This document shows, one piece after another, positions 36,390 through 45,391 of a DNA stretch of 64,000 nucleotides (positions are counted from its first letter, which is position 1; the number at the start of each line of letters is the position of its first letter). Below the pieces are notes generated by a model. It made no database searches. It saw only the letters and a list, made by a program, of their open reading frames with translations, and had not been told where the DNA came from. Made by a program: the position numbers and the translations under genes. The stretch comes from Cellvibrio sp. PSBB023 (lineage in GTDB: Bacteria; Pseudomonadota; Gammaproteobacteria; Pseudomonadales; Cellvibrionaceae): positions 3,512,001-3,576,000 of the forward strand of contig NZ_CP019799.1 in the NCBI RefSeq assembly GCF_002007605.1. Direction: 5' to 3'.

Positions 36390-37310
36390 ATGAATCAGGC
36401 CCTTGCCGTTGAACCACAAGCCTTGGCTGCATCGCCGGTTGATAGCGGTGATCGGCTGAGCTTTACCTTTTTCCTGGCGATAGTGGTGCATGCGTTATTG
36501 ATCCTGGGGATCAGTTTTAAATTGCCTGATCACAGCAATAAATCACAGACGATTGAAATTACCCTCGCAACCCACAAGGCCGCGCGCGCGCCGGATGACG
36601 CTGACTTTTTGGCCCAGCACAACCAGGAGGCCAGCGGTACGCTGGATGAGGCCAAGCAACTGACCACCGAGCGTCAGGCCGAGTTTGCCGATACCCAGGT
36701 GCGCGATGTGAATCCGGTACCGCAACAGGCATCCGCCACCCAGCAGCTCAAAGAGCAGCAACTGGTGACCACCCAATCCCGCAGTACCCACGTTGCCCAA
36801 GTGACATTGAACCCGGATGAGCGCACGGCGTCGCAGCAGCGTGAAGGCTTGGCGGAGGACCAGCTCATGGTGTCGGCCGAGATTGCCAGCCTTCAGGCCA
36901 AGCTGGACAAGCAGCGTCAGGAATACGCCAAACGCCCGCGGGTGCGTACCCTGACGTCGGTATCCACCAAAGAATCCTTTGATGCCAAATACCTGCATGA
37001 CTGGAGTACCAAGGTGGAACAGGTGGGCAACCGCAATTACCCCAAGGAGGCGCTGAGCCGTAAAATTACCGGGCATTTGCGTCTGTCGGTGGTGATAAAC
37101 CCCGATGGCACCATCTATGAAATTAAAGTATTACAGTCGTCCGGCCAGCGCATTCTGGACGATGCTGCACGTCAAATCGTGCGCTTATCTGCCCCCTTTG
37201 CCCAATTTCCTGCCGAGATTCGCAAGCAAGCTGATCGGCTGCAAATCATCCGCACCTGGAATTTTGAAATCACCGGCAGAGACGCGGCAATCACTACCTC
37301 GGCGAATTGA
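36390..37310 (+). CDS. TonB-family energy transducer, TonB3-like
   Basis: This protein should span the periplasm from an inner-membrane anchor (FTFFLAIVVHALLILGISF) through a long Gln/Thr/Ala-rich rod with coiled-coil character, to a C-terminal TonB domain (YPKEALSRKITGHLRLSVVINPDGTIYEIKVL in two steps, then IRTWNFEI). Its position between gshB and algH matches tonB3 of P. aeruginosa, which is needed for twitching motility. No exbB or exbD is nearby. ATG 36390 gives 306 residues; a GTG at 36366 would add eight. Ribosome-binding evidence is weak for both. Confidence 0.85.
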   Translation: MNQALAVEPQALAASPVDSGDRLSFTFFLAIVVHALLILGISFKLPDHSNKSQTIEITLATHKAARAPDDADFLAQHNQEASGTLDEAKQLTTERQAEFADTQVRDVNPVPQQASATQQLKEQQLVTTQSRSTHVAQVTLNPDERTASQQREGLAEDQLMVSAEIASLQAKLDKQRQEYAKRPRVRTLTSVSTKESFDAKYLHDWSTKVEQVGNRNYPKEALSRKITGHLRLSVVINPDGTIYEIKVLQSSGQRILDDAARQIVRLSAPFAQFPAEIRKQADRLQIIRTWNFEITGRDAAITTSAN

Positions 37311-37371
37311 CGGCGCGAATAAATTTACCCCCCGCGCTTGTTTTACCTTCCTTTGGCCTCATACTGTTTTC

Positions 37372-37968
37372 ATGAACGATAAACCTGATTTTGCTACCGA
37401 CATTGACGAGCTAACACCCGGCAGCCTGCGCGATCATTTCCTGATTGCCATGCCGGGGCTTAATGATTCCTCGTTTGCGCACACAGTGACCTACATTTGC
37501 GAGCACAGTGAACAGGGCGCTATGGGGGTGGTGATCAACATGGCGACGCCCATGCTGCTCAAAGAAATTTTTGAACAGATGGCGCTCAGTGATCAATCCG
37601 AATTGGGCGGACAAATTGTCATGAGCGGGGGCCCGGTACAACCGGAGCGCGGATTTGTGTTGCACAGTCCGGATACCAAATGGCAATCGACCCTGGAAAT
37701 TTCCCCGGAGGTTAGTCTCACCGCCTCGCGCGATATTATTGCCGCCCTAGCCGAAGGACGCGGCCCCAAACATTCGCTGATTGCACTGGGTTATGCCGGT
37801 TGGGGTGAAGGGCAACTGGAGGCAGAAATTGCCGCTAATTCCTGGTTAACGGTACCGGCAGATAAAGATATTATTTTCAACACCCCGCTCGAACAGCGGT
37901 GGACTGCGGCGGCGCAGGCCTTGGGTATTGATGTCAATTTAATTGCCAGTACCGCCGGCCACGCCTGA
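37372..37968 (+). CDS. algH: YqgE/AlgH family protein
   Basis: This 198-residue protein of unsolved function is widely conserved. Signatures: [49 protein letters not shown] and [18 protein letters not shown] 37372 (MNDKPDF) is chosen although the frame stays open to 37105, because the extension overlaps the tonB-like gene and is not family-like. It is followed by ruvX, its usual partner. Confidence 0.93.
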   Translation: MNDKPDFATDIDELTPGSLRDHFLIAMPGLNDSSFAHTVTYICEHSEQGAMGVVINMATPMLLKEIFEQMALSDQSELGGQIVMSGGPVQPERGFVLHSPDTKWQSTLEISPEVSLTASRDIIAALAEGRGPKHSLIALGYAGWGEGQLEAEIAANSWLTVPADKDIIFNTPLEQRWTAAAQALGIDVNLIASTAGHA

Positions 37969-37984
37969 TCGATATTTCTCATTC

Positions 37985-38401
37985 ATGACGATTAAATCCC
38001 TGCTTGCGTTTGATTACGGCACCAAAAATATTGGCGTTGCCTCCGGTCAAACCATTACCCGCTCTGCCAATGCCCAGGCGCAGTTAAAAGCCAAAGATGG
38101 CGTGCCCGACTGGAATCAAATTGAAAAATTATTGAAAGAATGGCAGCCCGATTTGGTATTGGTTGGCTTGCCGTTAAATATGGATGGCAGCGAGAGCGAA
38201 TTAAGCACGCGCGCGCGCAAATTTGCCAATCGCCTGCATGGTCGTTTTGGTGTGAAAGTAGAATTGGTGGATGAACGCCTAAGCAGTTTTGAAGCCAAAG
38301 GTGAGGTGATGGAGCAGGGCGGTTCGCGTCATTACAAACTCAACCCTGTGGACTCGATTGCCGCGCGACTAATTTTGGAAAGTTGGTTTGAACGAAATTA
38401 A
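37985..38401 (+). CDS. ruvX: Holliday junction resolvase-like / pre-16S rRNA nuclease YqgF
   Basis: This RNase H-fold nuclease is implicated in 16S rRNA 5'-end maturation. The 138-residue protein has [15 protein letters not shown] (first catalytic aspartate), [25 protein letters not shown] and the C-terminal [15 protein letters not shown] 37985 is chosen as the family start; 17 bases separate it from the algH stop. It is convergent with pilU across a repeat element. Confidence 0.94.
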   Translation: MTIKSLLAFDYGTKNIGVASGQTITRSANAQAQLKAKDGVPDWNQIEKLLKEWQPDLVLVGLPLNMDGSESELSTRARKFANRLHGRFGVKVELVDERLSSFEAKGEVMEQGGSRHYKLNPVDSIAARLILESWFERN

Positions 38402-38407
38402 AGTTTT

Positions 38408-38488
38408 TAATCTCCCCTGCCCCCTCTTTATCAAAGAGGGGCGTCTGCTTGCTCCTCCCTTTTGCAAAGTGAGGCCGGGAGGGATTTA
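38408..38488. repeat. REP/MITE-like palindromic element
   Basis: This is an 80-bp element between convergent ruvX and pilU. Its ends are inverted: AATCTCCCCTGCC on the left and GGCCGGGAGGGATT on the right. Inside is a perfect hairpin (CCCCTCTTT at 38421-38429 with AAAGAGGGG at 38433-38441), then a second arm pair TCCCTTTTGCAAAGTGAGG. The right half (38452-38483) recurs at 15822-15854. It includes the pilU stop region. Confidence 0.8.
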
Positions 38489-39631
38489 AAACATCTTGCC
38501 GCGATTATTTTGATCGTCGGATTGAATCGACAAGCTATCTGCTGCGTGGGACAGGTAATTGGAATCTGTTTCCGATGCGAGCTTGATCATCAAGCGCAAA
38601 TCGTTGGGTGAGTCGGCGTGTAGCAGTGCGTCTTCGTAGGTGATTTCACCGGCGTCATAGAGTGCGTAGAGTGCCTGATCGAACGTCTGCATGCCCAACT
38701 CGGTGGAGCGTTTCATCAATTCCTTCAAGTCTGATACTTCACCCTTGCGAATTAAATCCTGCGCCAGTGGGGTGTTGATCATAATTTCCAAACAGGCGCG
38801 GCGACCATTGCCGTCCGGTGTGGGAATTAATTGCTGGGCGACAATCGCTTTCAGGTTGAGCGACAAATCCATCCACAATTGGCGATGGCGATCCGCCGGG
38901 AAAAAGTGAATGATGCGGTCGAGCGCCTGGTTAGCATTGTTGGCGTGTAGCGTACACAAACACAAGTGACCGGTTTCCGCAAAGGCGATGGCGTGATCCA
39001 TGGTTTCGCGCGAGCGCACCTCACCAATCAAAATCACATCGGGTGCTTGACGCAAGGTATTTTTCAGGGCGACTTCAAAGGATTCCGTATCAATACCCAC
39101 TTCGCGCTGGGTGATGATGCAGCCTTGGTGTTGGTGGATAAATTCAATCGGGTCTTCGATAGAAATAATGTGGCCTTTGGAGTTTTGGTTGCGATGGCCA
39201 ATCATGGATGCAAGCGATGTGGATTTACCAGTACCGGTCGCGCCCACAAAAATAATCAGTCCGCGTTTGGTCATCGCCAGCTCTTTAACAATTTCTGGTA
39301 AGCCCAGTTCATCGATCTGCGGAATTTTGGTTTCAATGCGGCGCAACACCATGCCGGCGAGGTTGCGCTGATAAAATGCGCTGGCACGGAAGCGGCCAAT
39401 ACCACGTGCGCTAACCGCAAAGTTGAGTTCTTTTTTCTCCAAAAATTCAGTGCGTTGTTTTTCATTCATCACGCTCAGCACCAGCTCGCGCGCTTTTTCC
39501 GGTGCCAAGGGTGTAGCAGTCACGGGCACGACCTTGCCATGGACTTTGATCGAGGGTGGTACACCGGCGGTGATAAACAAATCCGACGCGCCTTTTTCTA
39601 CCATCAAGGACAATAACCGATCAAAATCCAT
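38486..39631 (-). CDS. pilU: Type IV pilus retraction ATPase paralogue PilU
   Basis: This is a hexameric PilT-like ATPase that assists pilus retraction. The 381-residue protein has Walker A GATGTGKSTSL, the Asp box IISIEDPIEFIH, Walker B DVILIGEVRSRETMDHAIAF and the His box AETGHLCLCTLHANNANQALDRI. It lacks the AIRNLIRE motif of PilT and has the longer tail of PilU. It follows pilT on the same strand after about 93 bases. Confidence 0.95.
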   Translation of the reverse strand: MDFDRLLSLMVEKGASDLFITAGVPPSIKVHGKVVPVTATPLAPEKARELVLSVMNEKQRTEFLEKKELNFAVSARGIGRFRASAFYQRNLAGMVLRRIETKIPQIDELGLPEIVKELAMTKRGLIIFVGATGTGKSTSLASMIGHRNQNSKGHIISIEDPIEFIHQHQGCIITQREVGIDTESFEVALKNTLRQAPDVILIGEVRSRETMDHAIAFAETGHLCLCTLHANNANQALDRIIHFFPADRHRQLWMDLSLNLKAIVAQQLIPTPDGNGRRACLEIMINTPLAQDLIRKGEVSDLKELMKRSTELGMQTFDQALYALYDAGEITYEDALLHADSPNDLRLMIKLASETDSNYLSHAADSLSIQSDDQNNRGKMF

Positions 39632-39724
39632 AACAATGCACCTTAAAAATTATTGAAAAATTGTGCTGCAAAAAATAAAACAGGATTAAACATTTTCGTA
39701 ATTAGAAATTCTCAGGGCCTTCTA

Positions 39725-40759
39725 TTAGAAGTTCTCCGGGAACTTGGCTTTCGATTTCGCCGCGTCGCGGCTGACGATACGTCGCGCAACCAAATCGGCC
39801 AAACACTGGTCCATGGTCTGCATACCGAGCGATGCGCCAGTTTGGATTGCTGAATACATTTGCGCGACCTTATCTTCGCGGATCAGGTTACGGATCGCCG
39901 AGGTGCCTCGCATAATTTCGTGGGCCGCGACACGGCCGCCGCCATTTTTCTTCATCAGGGTTTGTGAGATTACCGCTTGCAGCGATTCCGACAACATTGA
40001 GCGCACCATGGATTTTTCGTTCGCGGGGAATACGTCCACGATACGGTCGATGGTTTTGGCGGCGGAGGTGGTGTGCAGGGTGCCGAATACCAAGTGGCCG
40101 GTTTCGGCGGCAGTTAACGCGAGACGAATAGTTTCCAGGTCGCGCATCTCACCGACGAGAATAATGTCCGGGTCTTCACGCAACGCCGAGCGTAGTGCTT
40201 CGTTAAAACCGTGAGTATCGCGGTGGACTTCACGCTGGTTAATCAAACATTTTTTGGATTCGTGTACGAATTCAATCGGGTCTTCAATGGTGAGTACGTG
40301 TTCGTATTTGTTGTCGTTGATGTAGTCGATCATCGCTGCGAGCGTGGTCGATTTACCCGAACCGGTCGGCCCGGTTACCAGTACTAATCCGCGCGGTACG
40401 GCGCAAATATCGCGGAACACATTGCCCATACCCAATTCTTCCATGGTGAGCACTTTGGAAGGAATGGTACGGAATACGGCGCCGGCGCCGCGGTTCTGGT
40501 TAAAGGCGTTAACACGGAAGCGGGCGACGCCGGGCACTTCGAACGAGAAGTCGGTTTCCAGAAATTCTTCGTAGTCCTTGCGCTGCTTGTCATTCATAAT
40601 GTCGTAGATCAAGCCATGTACCTGCTTGTGCTCCATGGGCGGCAGGTTAATACGGCGCACGTCGCCGTCGACACGAATCATCGGCGGCAAACCCGCCGAG
40701 AGGTGCAAGTCAGATGCGCCTTGTTTGGCACTAAACGCCAGCAGTTCGGTGATATCCAT
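39725..40759 (-). CDS. pilT: Type IV pilus twitching motility ATPase PilT
   Basis: This ATPase drives pilus retraction. The 344-residue protein has Walker A GPTGSGKSTTL, VLTIEDPIEFVH, DIILVGEMRDLETIRLAL, the His box TGHLVFGTLHTTSAAKTIDRI and the PilT-specific AIRNLIRE. It is the first gene of a pilT-pilU pair and is divergent from yggS. Confidence 0.97.
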   Translation of the reverse strand: MDITELLAFSAKQGASDLHLSAGLPPMIRVDGDVRRINLPPMEHKQVHGLIYDIMNDKQRKDYEEFLETDFSFEVPGVARFRVNAFNQNRGAGAVFRTIPSKVLTMEELGMGNVFRDICAVPRGLVLVTGPTGSGKSTTLAAMIDYINDNKYEHVLTIEDPIEFVHESKKCLINQREVHRDTHGFNEALRSALREDPDIILVGEMRDLETIRLALTAAETGHLVFGTLHTTSAAKTIDRIVDVFPANEKSMVRSMLSESLQAVISQTLMKKNGGGRVAAHEIMRGTSAIRNLIREDKVAQMYSAIQTGASLGMQTMDQCLADLVARRIVSRDAAKSKAKFPENF

Positions 40760-40834
40760 CAGAGCAACCTTTTGTTATTCGTCTGCACCGCAGACGTTTG
40801 TGGGCAATTTCAGCGATTTTTAAGAAAACGGAAT

Positions 40835-41536
40835 ATGCACAAGATAGACGACCAGCTCGCGAAAGTCACCGCACGAATTCATCAAGCCGCTACAGCCGTC
40901 GGACGAAATCCGCAAACTGTGCAGTTGATCGCTGTGAGCAAAACCCAACCGGCGCAAGCCTTGGCTGAAGCCTATGCCTGGGGGCAGCGCGCCTTCGGTG
41001 AAAACTACCTGCAGGAGGCGCTGGACAAACAAGTCCAGCTTGCTAGTTTGGCGGGTATCGAATGGCATTTTATCGGTCCGATTCAATCCAACAAAACCCG
41101 TCCCATCGCCGAACATTTTGACTGGGTACATTCGGTGGATCGGCTTAAAATTGCCCAGCGCTTGCACGATCAGCGGCCGGAATCCTTGCCGCCATTGAAT
41201 ATCTGTGTGCAAGTGAATATAGACGATGAAACGACCAAGTCGGGTGTTAGTCTCGACGAGCTGCCCACTTTGGTCGCTGCCATTGCGCCATTGAAGCGTC
41301 TGACCTTGCGCGGTTTGATGGCGATTCCCGCCGCGACCAACAATACTGACCAGCAGCGCGCTGCCTTTGCCAGGCTGCACCGTGCGCTGGTGCAGTTAAA
41401 TCAGCAAGGGTATGGATTGGATTGCCTGTCCATGGGTATGTCGGGTGATCTGGAGGCGGCCATTGCCGAAGGCGCGACGTTTGTGCGTGTCGGTACGGAT
41501 ATTTTTGGCGCGCGGGCAACGCCCGTCGCTGGTTGA
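40835..41536 (+). CDS. PLP homeostasis protein YggS family
   Basis: This 233-residue pyridoxal-phosphate binding protein keeps PLP and amino acid pools in balance. The PLP lysine lies in LIAVSKTQPA; other signatures are FGENYLQEALDK, WHFIGPIQSNK and LSMGMSGDLEAAIAEGATFVRVG. ATG 40835 is chosen over the upstream open frame because the extension overlaps the pilT promoter side and is not conserved. It is followed by proC as in most Gammaproteobacteria. Confidence 0.94.
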   Translation: MHKIDDQLAKVTARIHQAATAVGRNPQTVQLIAVSKTQPAQALAEAYAWGQRAFGENYLQEALDKQVQLASLAGIEWHFIGPIQSNKTRPIAEHFDWVHSVDRLKIAQRLHDQRPESLPPLNICVQVNIDDETTKSGVSLDELPTLVAAIAPLKRLTLRGLMAIPAATNNTDQQRAAFARLHRALVQLNQQGYGLDCLSMGMSGDLEAAIAEGATFVRVGTDIFGARATPVAG

Positions 41537-41565
41537 TGACTTCTACTTTCTGTTAAGGATTTATT

Positions 41566-42387
41566 GTGGCTACATCCAAGATTGCATTTATCGGCGCCGG
41601 CAATATGGCCAAGGCGATTATCGGCGGCTTGCTCGCCGAGGGTTTCAACCGCAGCCAGATTCTCGCTGCAGGTCCGCGTCAGGAAACCCTGGACAGGGTG
41701 CAGCAGGAATTTGCGATTGAAACCACAACGGACAATAACGCCGCTGCTGCCTGGGCGGATGTAGTCGTGCTGGCGGTTAAACCGCAAATGCTCAAAGAGG
41801 TGACGCTGGCACTGCGCGATTCACTGGCGCACCAGCCGCTGATCATCTCCCTCGCTGCCGGGATTACCACGGAGAGTATCGGCGCTTGGTTAGGTGACGA
41901 TTTGCCCATAGTGCGCTGCATGCCCAATACGCCTTCGCAACTGCGCGCGGGCGCCAGCGGCCTGTTTGCGACGGCGCGCGTGAGTGACGAGCATAAGTCC
42001 CTCACCAATGCGATGCTGGGTGCGGTGGGTATAGTGCAGTGGCTGGATGATGAGCGCTTGTTGAATCCGGTTACCGCCGTCTCTGGCTCTGGCCCGGCCT
42101 ATTTCTTTTTGATCATGGAAGCGATGATCGATGCGGGCGTCGAGTTGGGCTTGAGTCGCGACTGTGCGACCGAGCTGACCTTGCAAACCGCGCTGGGTGC
42201 CGCCATGCTCGCCAAAGAAAGTGAGTATGATGTGGCCGAACTGCGCCGCCGTGTCACCTCGCCCAAAGGCACCACCGAGCAGGCGATACTGTCATTTGAG
42301 CAGGATAATATCCGCGCGGTTTTTGCCCGCGCCATGACGGCTTGCAGCAATCGGGCGGTGGAATTGTCGGAAGTATTAGGTAAGTAA
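41566..42387 (+). CDS. proC: Pyrroline-5-carboxylate reductase
   Basis: This enzyme reduces pyrroline-5-carboxylate to proline using NAD(P)H. The 273-residue protein has the Rossmann motif IAFIGAGNMAKAIIGG, VLAVKPQ and the C-terminal signature AVSGSGPAYFFLIMEAMIDAGVELGL. The start is GTG at 41566 with AAGGA seven bases ahead. It sits between yggS and yggT. Confidence 0.96.
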   Translation: MATSKIAFIGAGNMAKAIIGGLLAEGFNRSQILAAGPRQETLDRVQQEFAIETTTDNNAAAAWADVVVLAVKPQMLKEVTLALRDSLAHQPLIISLAAGITTESIGAWLGDDLPIVRCMPNTPSQLRAGASGLFATARVSDEHKSLTNAMLGAVGIVQWLDDERLLNPVTAVSGSGPAYFFLIMEAMIDAGVELGLSRDCATELTLQTALGAAMLAKESEYDVAELRRRVTSPKGTTEQAILSFEQDNIRAVFARAMTACSNRAVELSEVLGK

Positions 42388-42434
42388 CGACGCCTGTTGT
42401 CAGGCCAGAATTTCTTTCATCACCGGAGCTTTGC

Positions 42435-43031
42435 ATGTTTGCCAATATTTTGCATTTGATTGCCTACAGTTTGTTGTCACTGTTTTTGATCATTGTGGTG
42501 CTGCGTTTCCTGTTACAGATAGTGCGCGCGGACTTTTATAACCCCGTGTCGCAGGCGATTGTGAAAATCACCATGCCGCTCCTAAAACCCCTGCGCAAAG
42601 TGATCCCCGGGTTGCTGGGTATCGATATGGCATCCGTGGTGCTGATCCTGTTGGTGCAGTTGTTCGCCAGCGCTATCCTCTGCCTTATCACTGGCTTAAC
42701 AGGGTTGATCGCCCTGCCGCATATCCTGTTGGCTTGGGGCTTTGCCGGTGCGCTCACCATTATTTCCAACATTTTCTTCTGGTGCATGATCATCAGCATT
42801 ATTGGCAGCTTTATCGCGCCCATGAGCCATCACCCGCTCCTGACCCTCGCCAACCAAATCATCAACCCGCTCACTGCGCCCATTCGCAAAGTGATTCCGC
42901 CATTGGGCGGGGTGATCGACATATCGCCCATTATTATCCTCCTGGGGTTACAGGTCGTGGATATGTTGATCATCCGCTTCGCCATGTTCCTCAGTGTTAA
43001 CCCGCAGGTTGTATTGGGTTATTGGTCCTGA
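42435..43031 (+). CDS. YggT family membrane protein
   Basis: This 198-residue inner-membrane protein has two YggT repeats, each with two helices: LIAYSLLSLFLIIVVLRFLLQ with FYNPVSQAIVKITMPLLKPLRKVIPG, and a second copy ending NPLTAPIRKVIPPLGGVIDISPIIILL. Its function is not settled. GGAG precedes the ATG. In related genomes metX follows closely; here a dynamin-like gene lies between. Confidence 0.93.
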   Translation: MFANILHLIAYSLLSLFLIIVVLRFLLQIVRADFYNPVSQAIVKITMPLLKPLRKVIPGLLGIDMASVVLILLVQLFASAILCLITGLTGLIALPHILLAWGFAGALTIISNIFFWCMIISIIGSFIAPMSHHPLLTLANQIINPLTAPIRKVIPPLGGVIDISPIIILLGLQVVDMLIIRFAMFLSVNPQVVLGYWS

Positions 43032-43051
43032 TAATCCCTCTGTTACAGACT

Positions 43052-43087
43052 GGCAGGAGCTACTGGGTGTTGCGCCCAGTTCCTGCC
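43052..43087 (+). terminator. Hairpin after yggT, possible terminator
   Basis: GGCAGGA (43052-43058) and TCCTGCC (43081-43087) enclose a second pairing ACTGGG/CCCAGT, giving a long stem. No T-run follows, so termination is uncertain. Confidence 0.5.
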
Positions 43088-43257
43088 GGTAACCTGCTGA
43101 ATTCCCCGCCATTCATCCACACAACCGACCACTGGCTGCTCAACTTCTAGCCAATGGTGTGTTTTTCGGTTTTAATGCTCGTCTACTTACAATAATTATG
43201 TAATCGCCCTTTGGTTATTTCCTTGGGTTATTACTAGCAGCAGACGAGATTATCGCT

Positions 43258-45282
43258 ATGGACGTGAGATCCTTGCATCGCCAGATGACCCATTACAATC
43301 GATGGAAACGCCAGTTGGATGAGCGTTTGCAGCGCTTTGAGCAATGGGGCCAGGCCCATCGCTTGTTGGGGCAGAGTATGGATAAAACCCTCAATCGCGC
43401 CCGGCAGTTGCTGCGCGGTGAGAGTTTCACCATTGCCTGTGTGGGTGAGTTCTCGCGCGGTAAAACCGAACTGATCAATGCGCTGCTCTATACCGGTGGT
43501 GGGCGACGCCTGCTGCCATCGCAACCAGGGCGCACCACTATGTGCCCCACAGAAATTTTTTGGGATGCCCAGCAGCCCGCCAATTGCGTCCGCCTGTTGC
43601 CCATTGAAACCCGTCGCACCAATACCAGCCTGCAAAGTTTCAAACGTATCCCGCAAAATTGGGTGACCATCCAATTCGATGCCAGTGATTACGACCAAAC
43701 GCGTGCGGCGATTAATCAGGTATCGGCCAGTAAACAGGTCAGTGTGGCCGATGCTATCAAGCTGGGTTTTGCCGAGGACGAGCTGGGCGAGCGCGATAGC
43801 GACGGCATGGTTACCGTTCCCGCCTGGCGTCATGCCCTGATCAGCCTTGATCACCCGCTACTGCGCCAAGGGTTGCGCATTGTGGATACCCCCGGCTTGA
43901 ATGCACTGGGCAATGAGCCTGAACTCACCTTAAAAACCCTGCCCGATGCCCAGGCGATTCTGTTTTTGCTCTCTGCCGATGCCGGTGTGACCGCCAGCGA
44001 CATGGATATCTGGCGCGAACATATCCAGAGCCTGCGCGACAATAACTGCACTGCCGTCATCGCCCTGCTCAACAAAATCGATAGCCTATGGGACGATTTG
44101 ACCCCCGCCCATGAGGTGGAGGCGAACATTGATCGCCTGCGCCAACTCACCGCTCACCAACTGGATCTGGCACCGCAGCACGTAGTGGCGCTCTCAGCCA
44201 AGCAGGGGTTGTTGGGCAAAGTAGGGCGCAATCAGGCACAACTGGCGCGCAGTAACTTCCCGCAGCTGGAGTCCATGCTGGCGGAGGCGGTATTGCGCAA
44301 CCAGCAGCAAATTATTGGGCACTCGCTGATTGGCGACAGCTATGCCATGGTGATCAATACCCGCTCCGGCCTGGTCAAACGCATTGCCGAGTGCGAGGTA
44401 GAATTAGAAAGCTTGCGCACCACCGCGCCGGAAGATGCCGCCGAAAAACTGCAAGCATTGCGCGATACCATTCGTCGCACCCATCACGAGTACCACAAAC
44501 AGGCGCTCTCATTGCGCACCAGCCAGCGCCTGTTGGAGTCGCAGCAAGTGTCGCTGTTGAGCCCCATTAGCATGCCATTGCTCGACCAGCAAATTGCAGA
44601 AGCACACAGCAACCTTGCCCAAAGTTGGACAACCCTTGGCTTAGCGCGCGCCATCGCCAGTTTCTTTGATGCGGTAGACAGCAATGTAAACCATCTGGAG
44701 CGGGAAATTGAGCGCTGCAATCGCGTACTGACCTCGATTTACGAGCGCCCCGAACACAGCCTGCCAGGGGATGATTTGATGATGCGCCACCTGCTGAAGA
44801 TCCAGAAACAGCGTCGCCAACTGCGCCAGTTGCAGGCCCGTGCCGATGAATTCCGCAGGGCGCTCACTACCGTGCTCACCCACAAAAGTGCACTCATCAG
44901 CCGGTTTATCAACACCCTGGTGCAGGAAGTGCGCGCGGTATATGTGGATCTGCACCAGCACATCAGTCAGTGGTTGCAAGAAGCCCTGGCGCCGCTGTTC
45001 CATCAAAACCAATACCAAAAACAATTGCTCGAACACCATATGCTGCGCCTGACCCAGATGCAGGCCCAGCGCAACACCCAGGCTGAACAATTGCAGACCT
45101 TGCAGACCAACCTCTATCAATTACAGTCCGCGCTGGCGAGTATTGAACCGCTCTACCGCGAGATTCTGGCGGAGCCGCTGGAGCCGGAATTGATGGATGA
45201 TGCGCCGGTGGTGGCGCCCAAACCGGTGGCGCGCGTGTTGCCATTTGCCAAAAGCAAACAGGTGCTGCAAGGCAACTCATAA
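43258..45282 (+). CDS. Dynamin-like GTPase
   Basis: This 674-residue protein has a large GTPase domain with G1 GEFSRGKTELINAL, G3 IVDTPGLNALG and G4 ALLNKIDSLWDD. Helical, Gln- and Leu-rich sequence of the stalk type follows from about residue 370, including a coiled coil QKQRRQLRQLQARADEF. Bacterial dynamin-like proteins remodel or protect membranes, and some act in phage defence. No clear transmembrane paddle is visible and there is only one copy, whereas many bacterial dynamins come in pairs. It interrupts the usual yggT-metX neighbourhood. Confidence 0.87.
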   Translation: MDVRSLHRQMTHYNRWKRQLDERLQRFEQWGQAHRLLGQSMDKTLNRARQLLRGESFTIACVGEFSRGKTELINALLYTGGGRRLLPSQPGRTTMCPTEIFWDAQQPANCVRLLPIETRRTNTSLQSFKRIPQNWVTIQFDASDYDQTRAAINQVSASKQVSVADAIKLGFAEDELGERDSDGMVTVPAWRHALISLDHPLLRQGLRIVDTPGLNALGNEPELTLKTLPDAQAILFLLSADAGVTASDMDIWREHIQSLRDNNCTAVIALLNKIDSLWDDLTPAHEVEANIDRLRQLTAHQLDLAPQHVVALSAKQGLLGKVGRNQAQLARSNFPQLESMLAEAVLRNQQQIIGHSLIGDSYAMVINTRSGLVKRIAECEVELESLRTTAPEDAAEKLQALRDTIRRTHHEYHKQALSLRTSQRLLESQQVSLLSPISMPLLDQQIAEAHSNLAQSWTTLGLARAIASFFDAVDSNVNHLEREIERCNRVLTSIYERPEHSLPGDDLMMRHLLKIQKQRRQLRQLQARADEFRRALTTVLTHKSALISRFINTLVQEVRAVYVDLHQHISQWLQEALAPLFHQNQYQKQLLEHHMLRLTQMQAQRNTQAEQLQTLQTNLYQLQSALASIEPLYREILAEPLEPELMDDAPVVAPKPVARVLPFAKSKQVLQGNS

Positions 45283-45391
45283 ACTCTACCTTGCAGCAGG
45301 CAGGTGCTCTCTTTAGACTGTCGCATCATTTAATGTCGATTGGGCGCGCCGTCGCTGGCGCCCCACGTCTTCTTGCGGTAAAGAGATCACC

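Noticed and set aside
45283..45391. Possible SAM or SAH riboswitch ahead of metX
   Set aside because: The leader is short and shows no paired-element pattern of a known methionine-related riboswitch.
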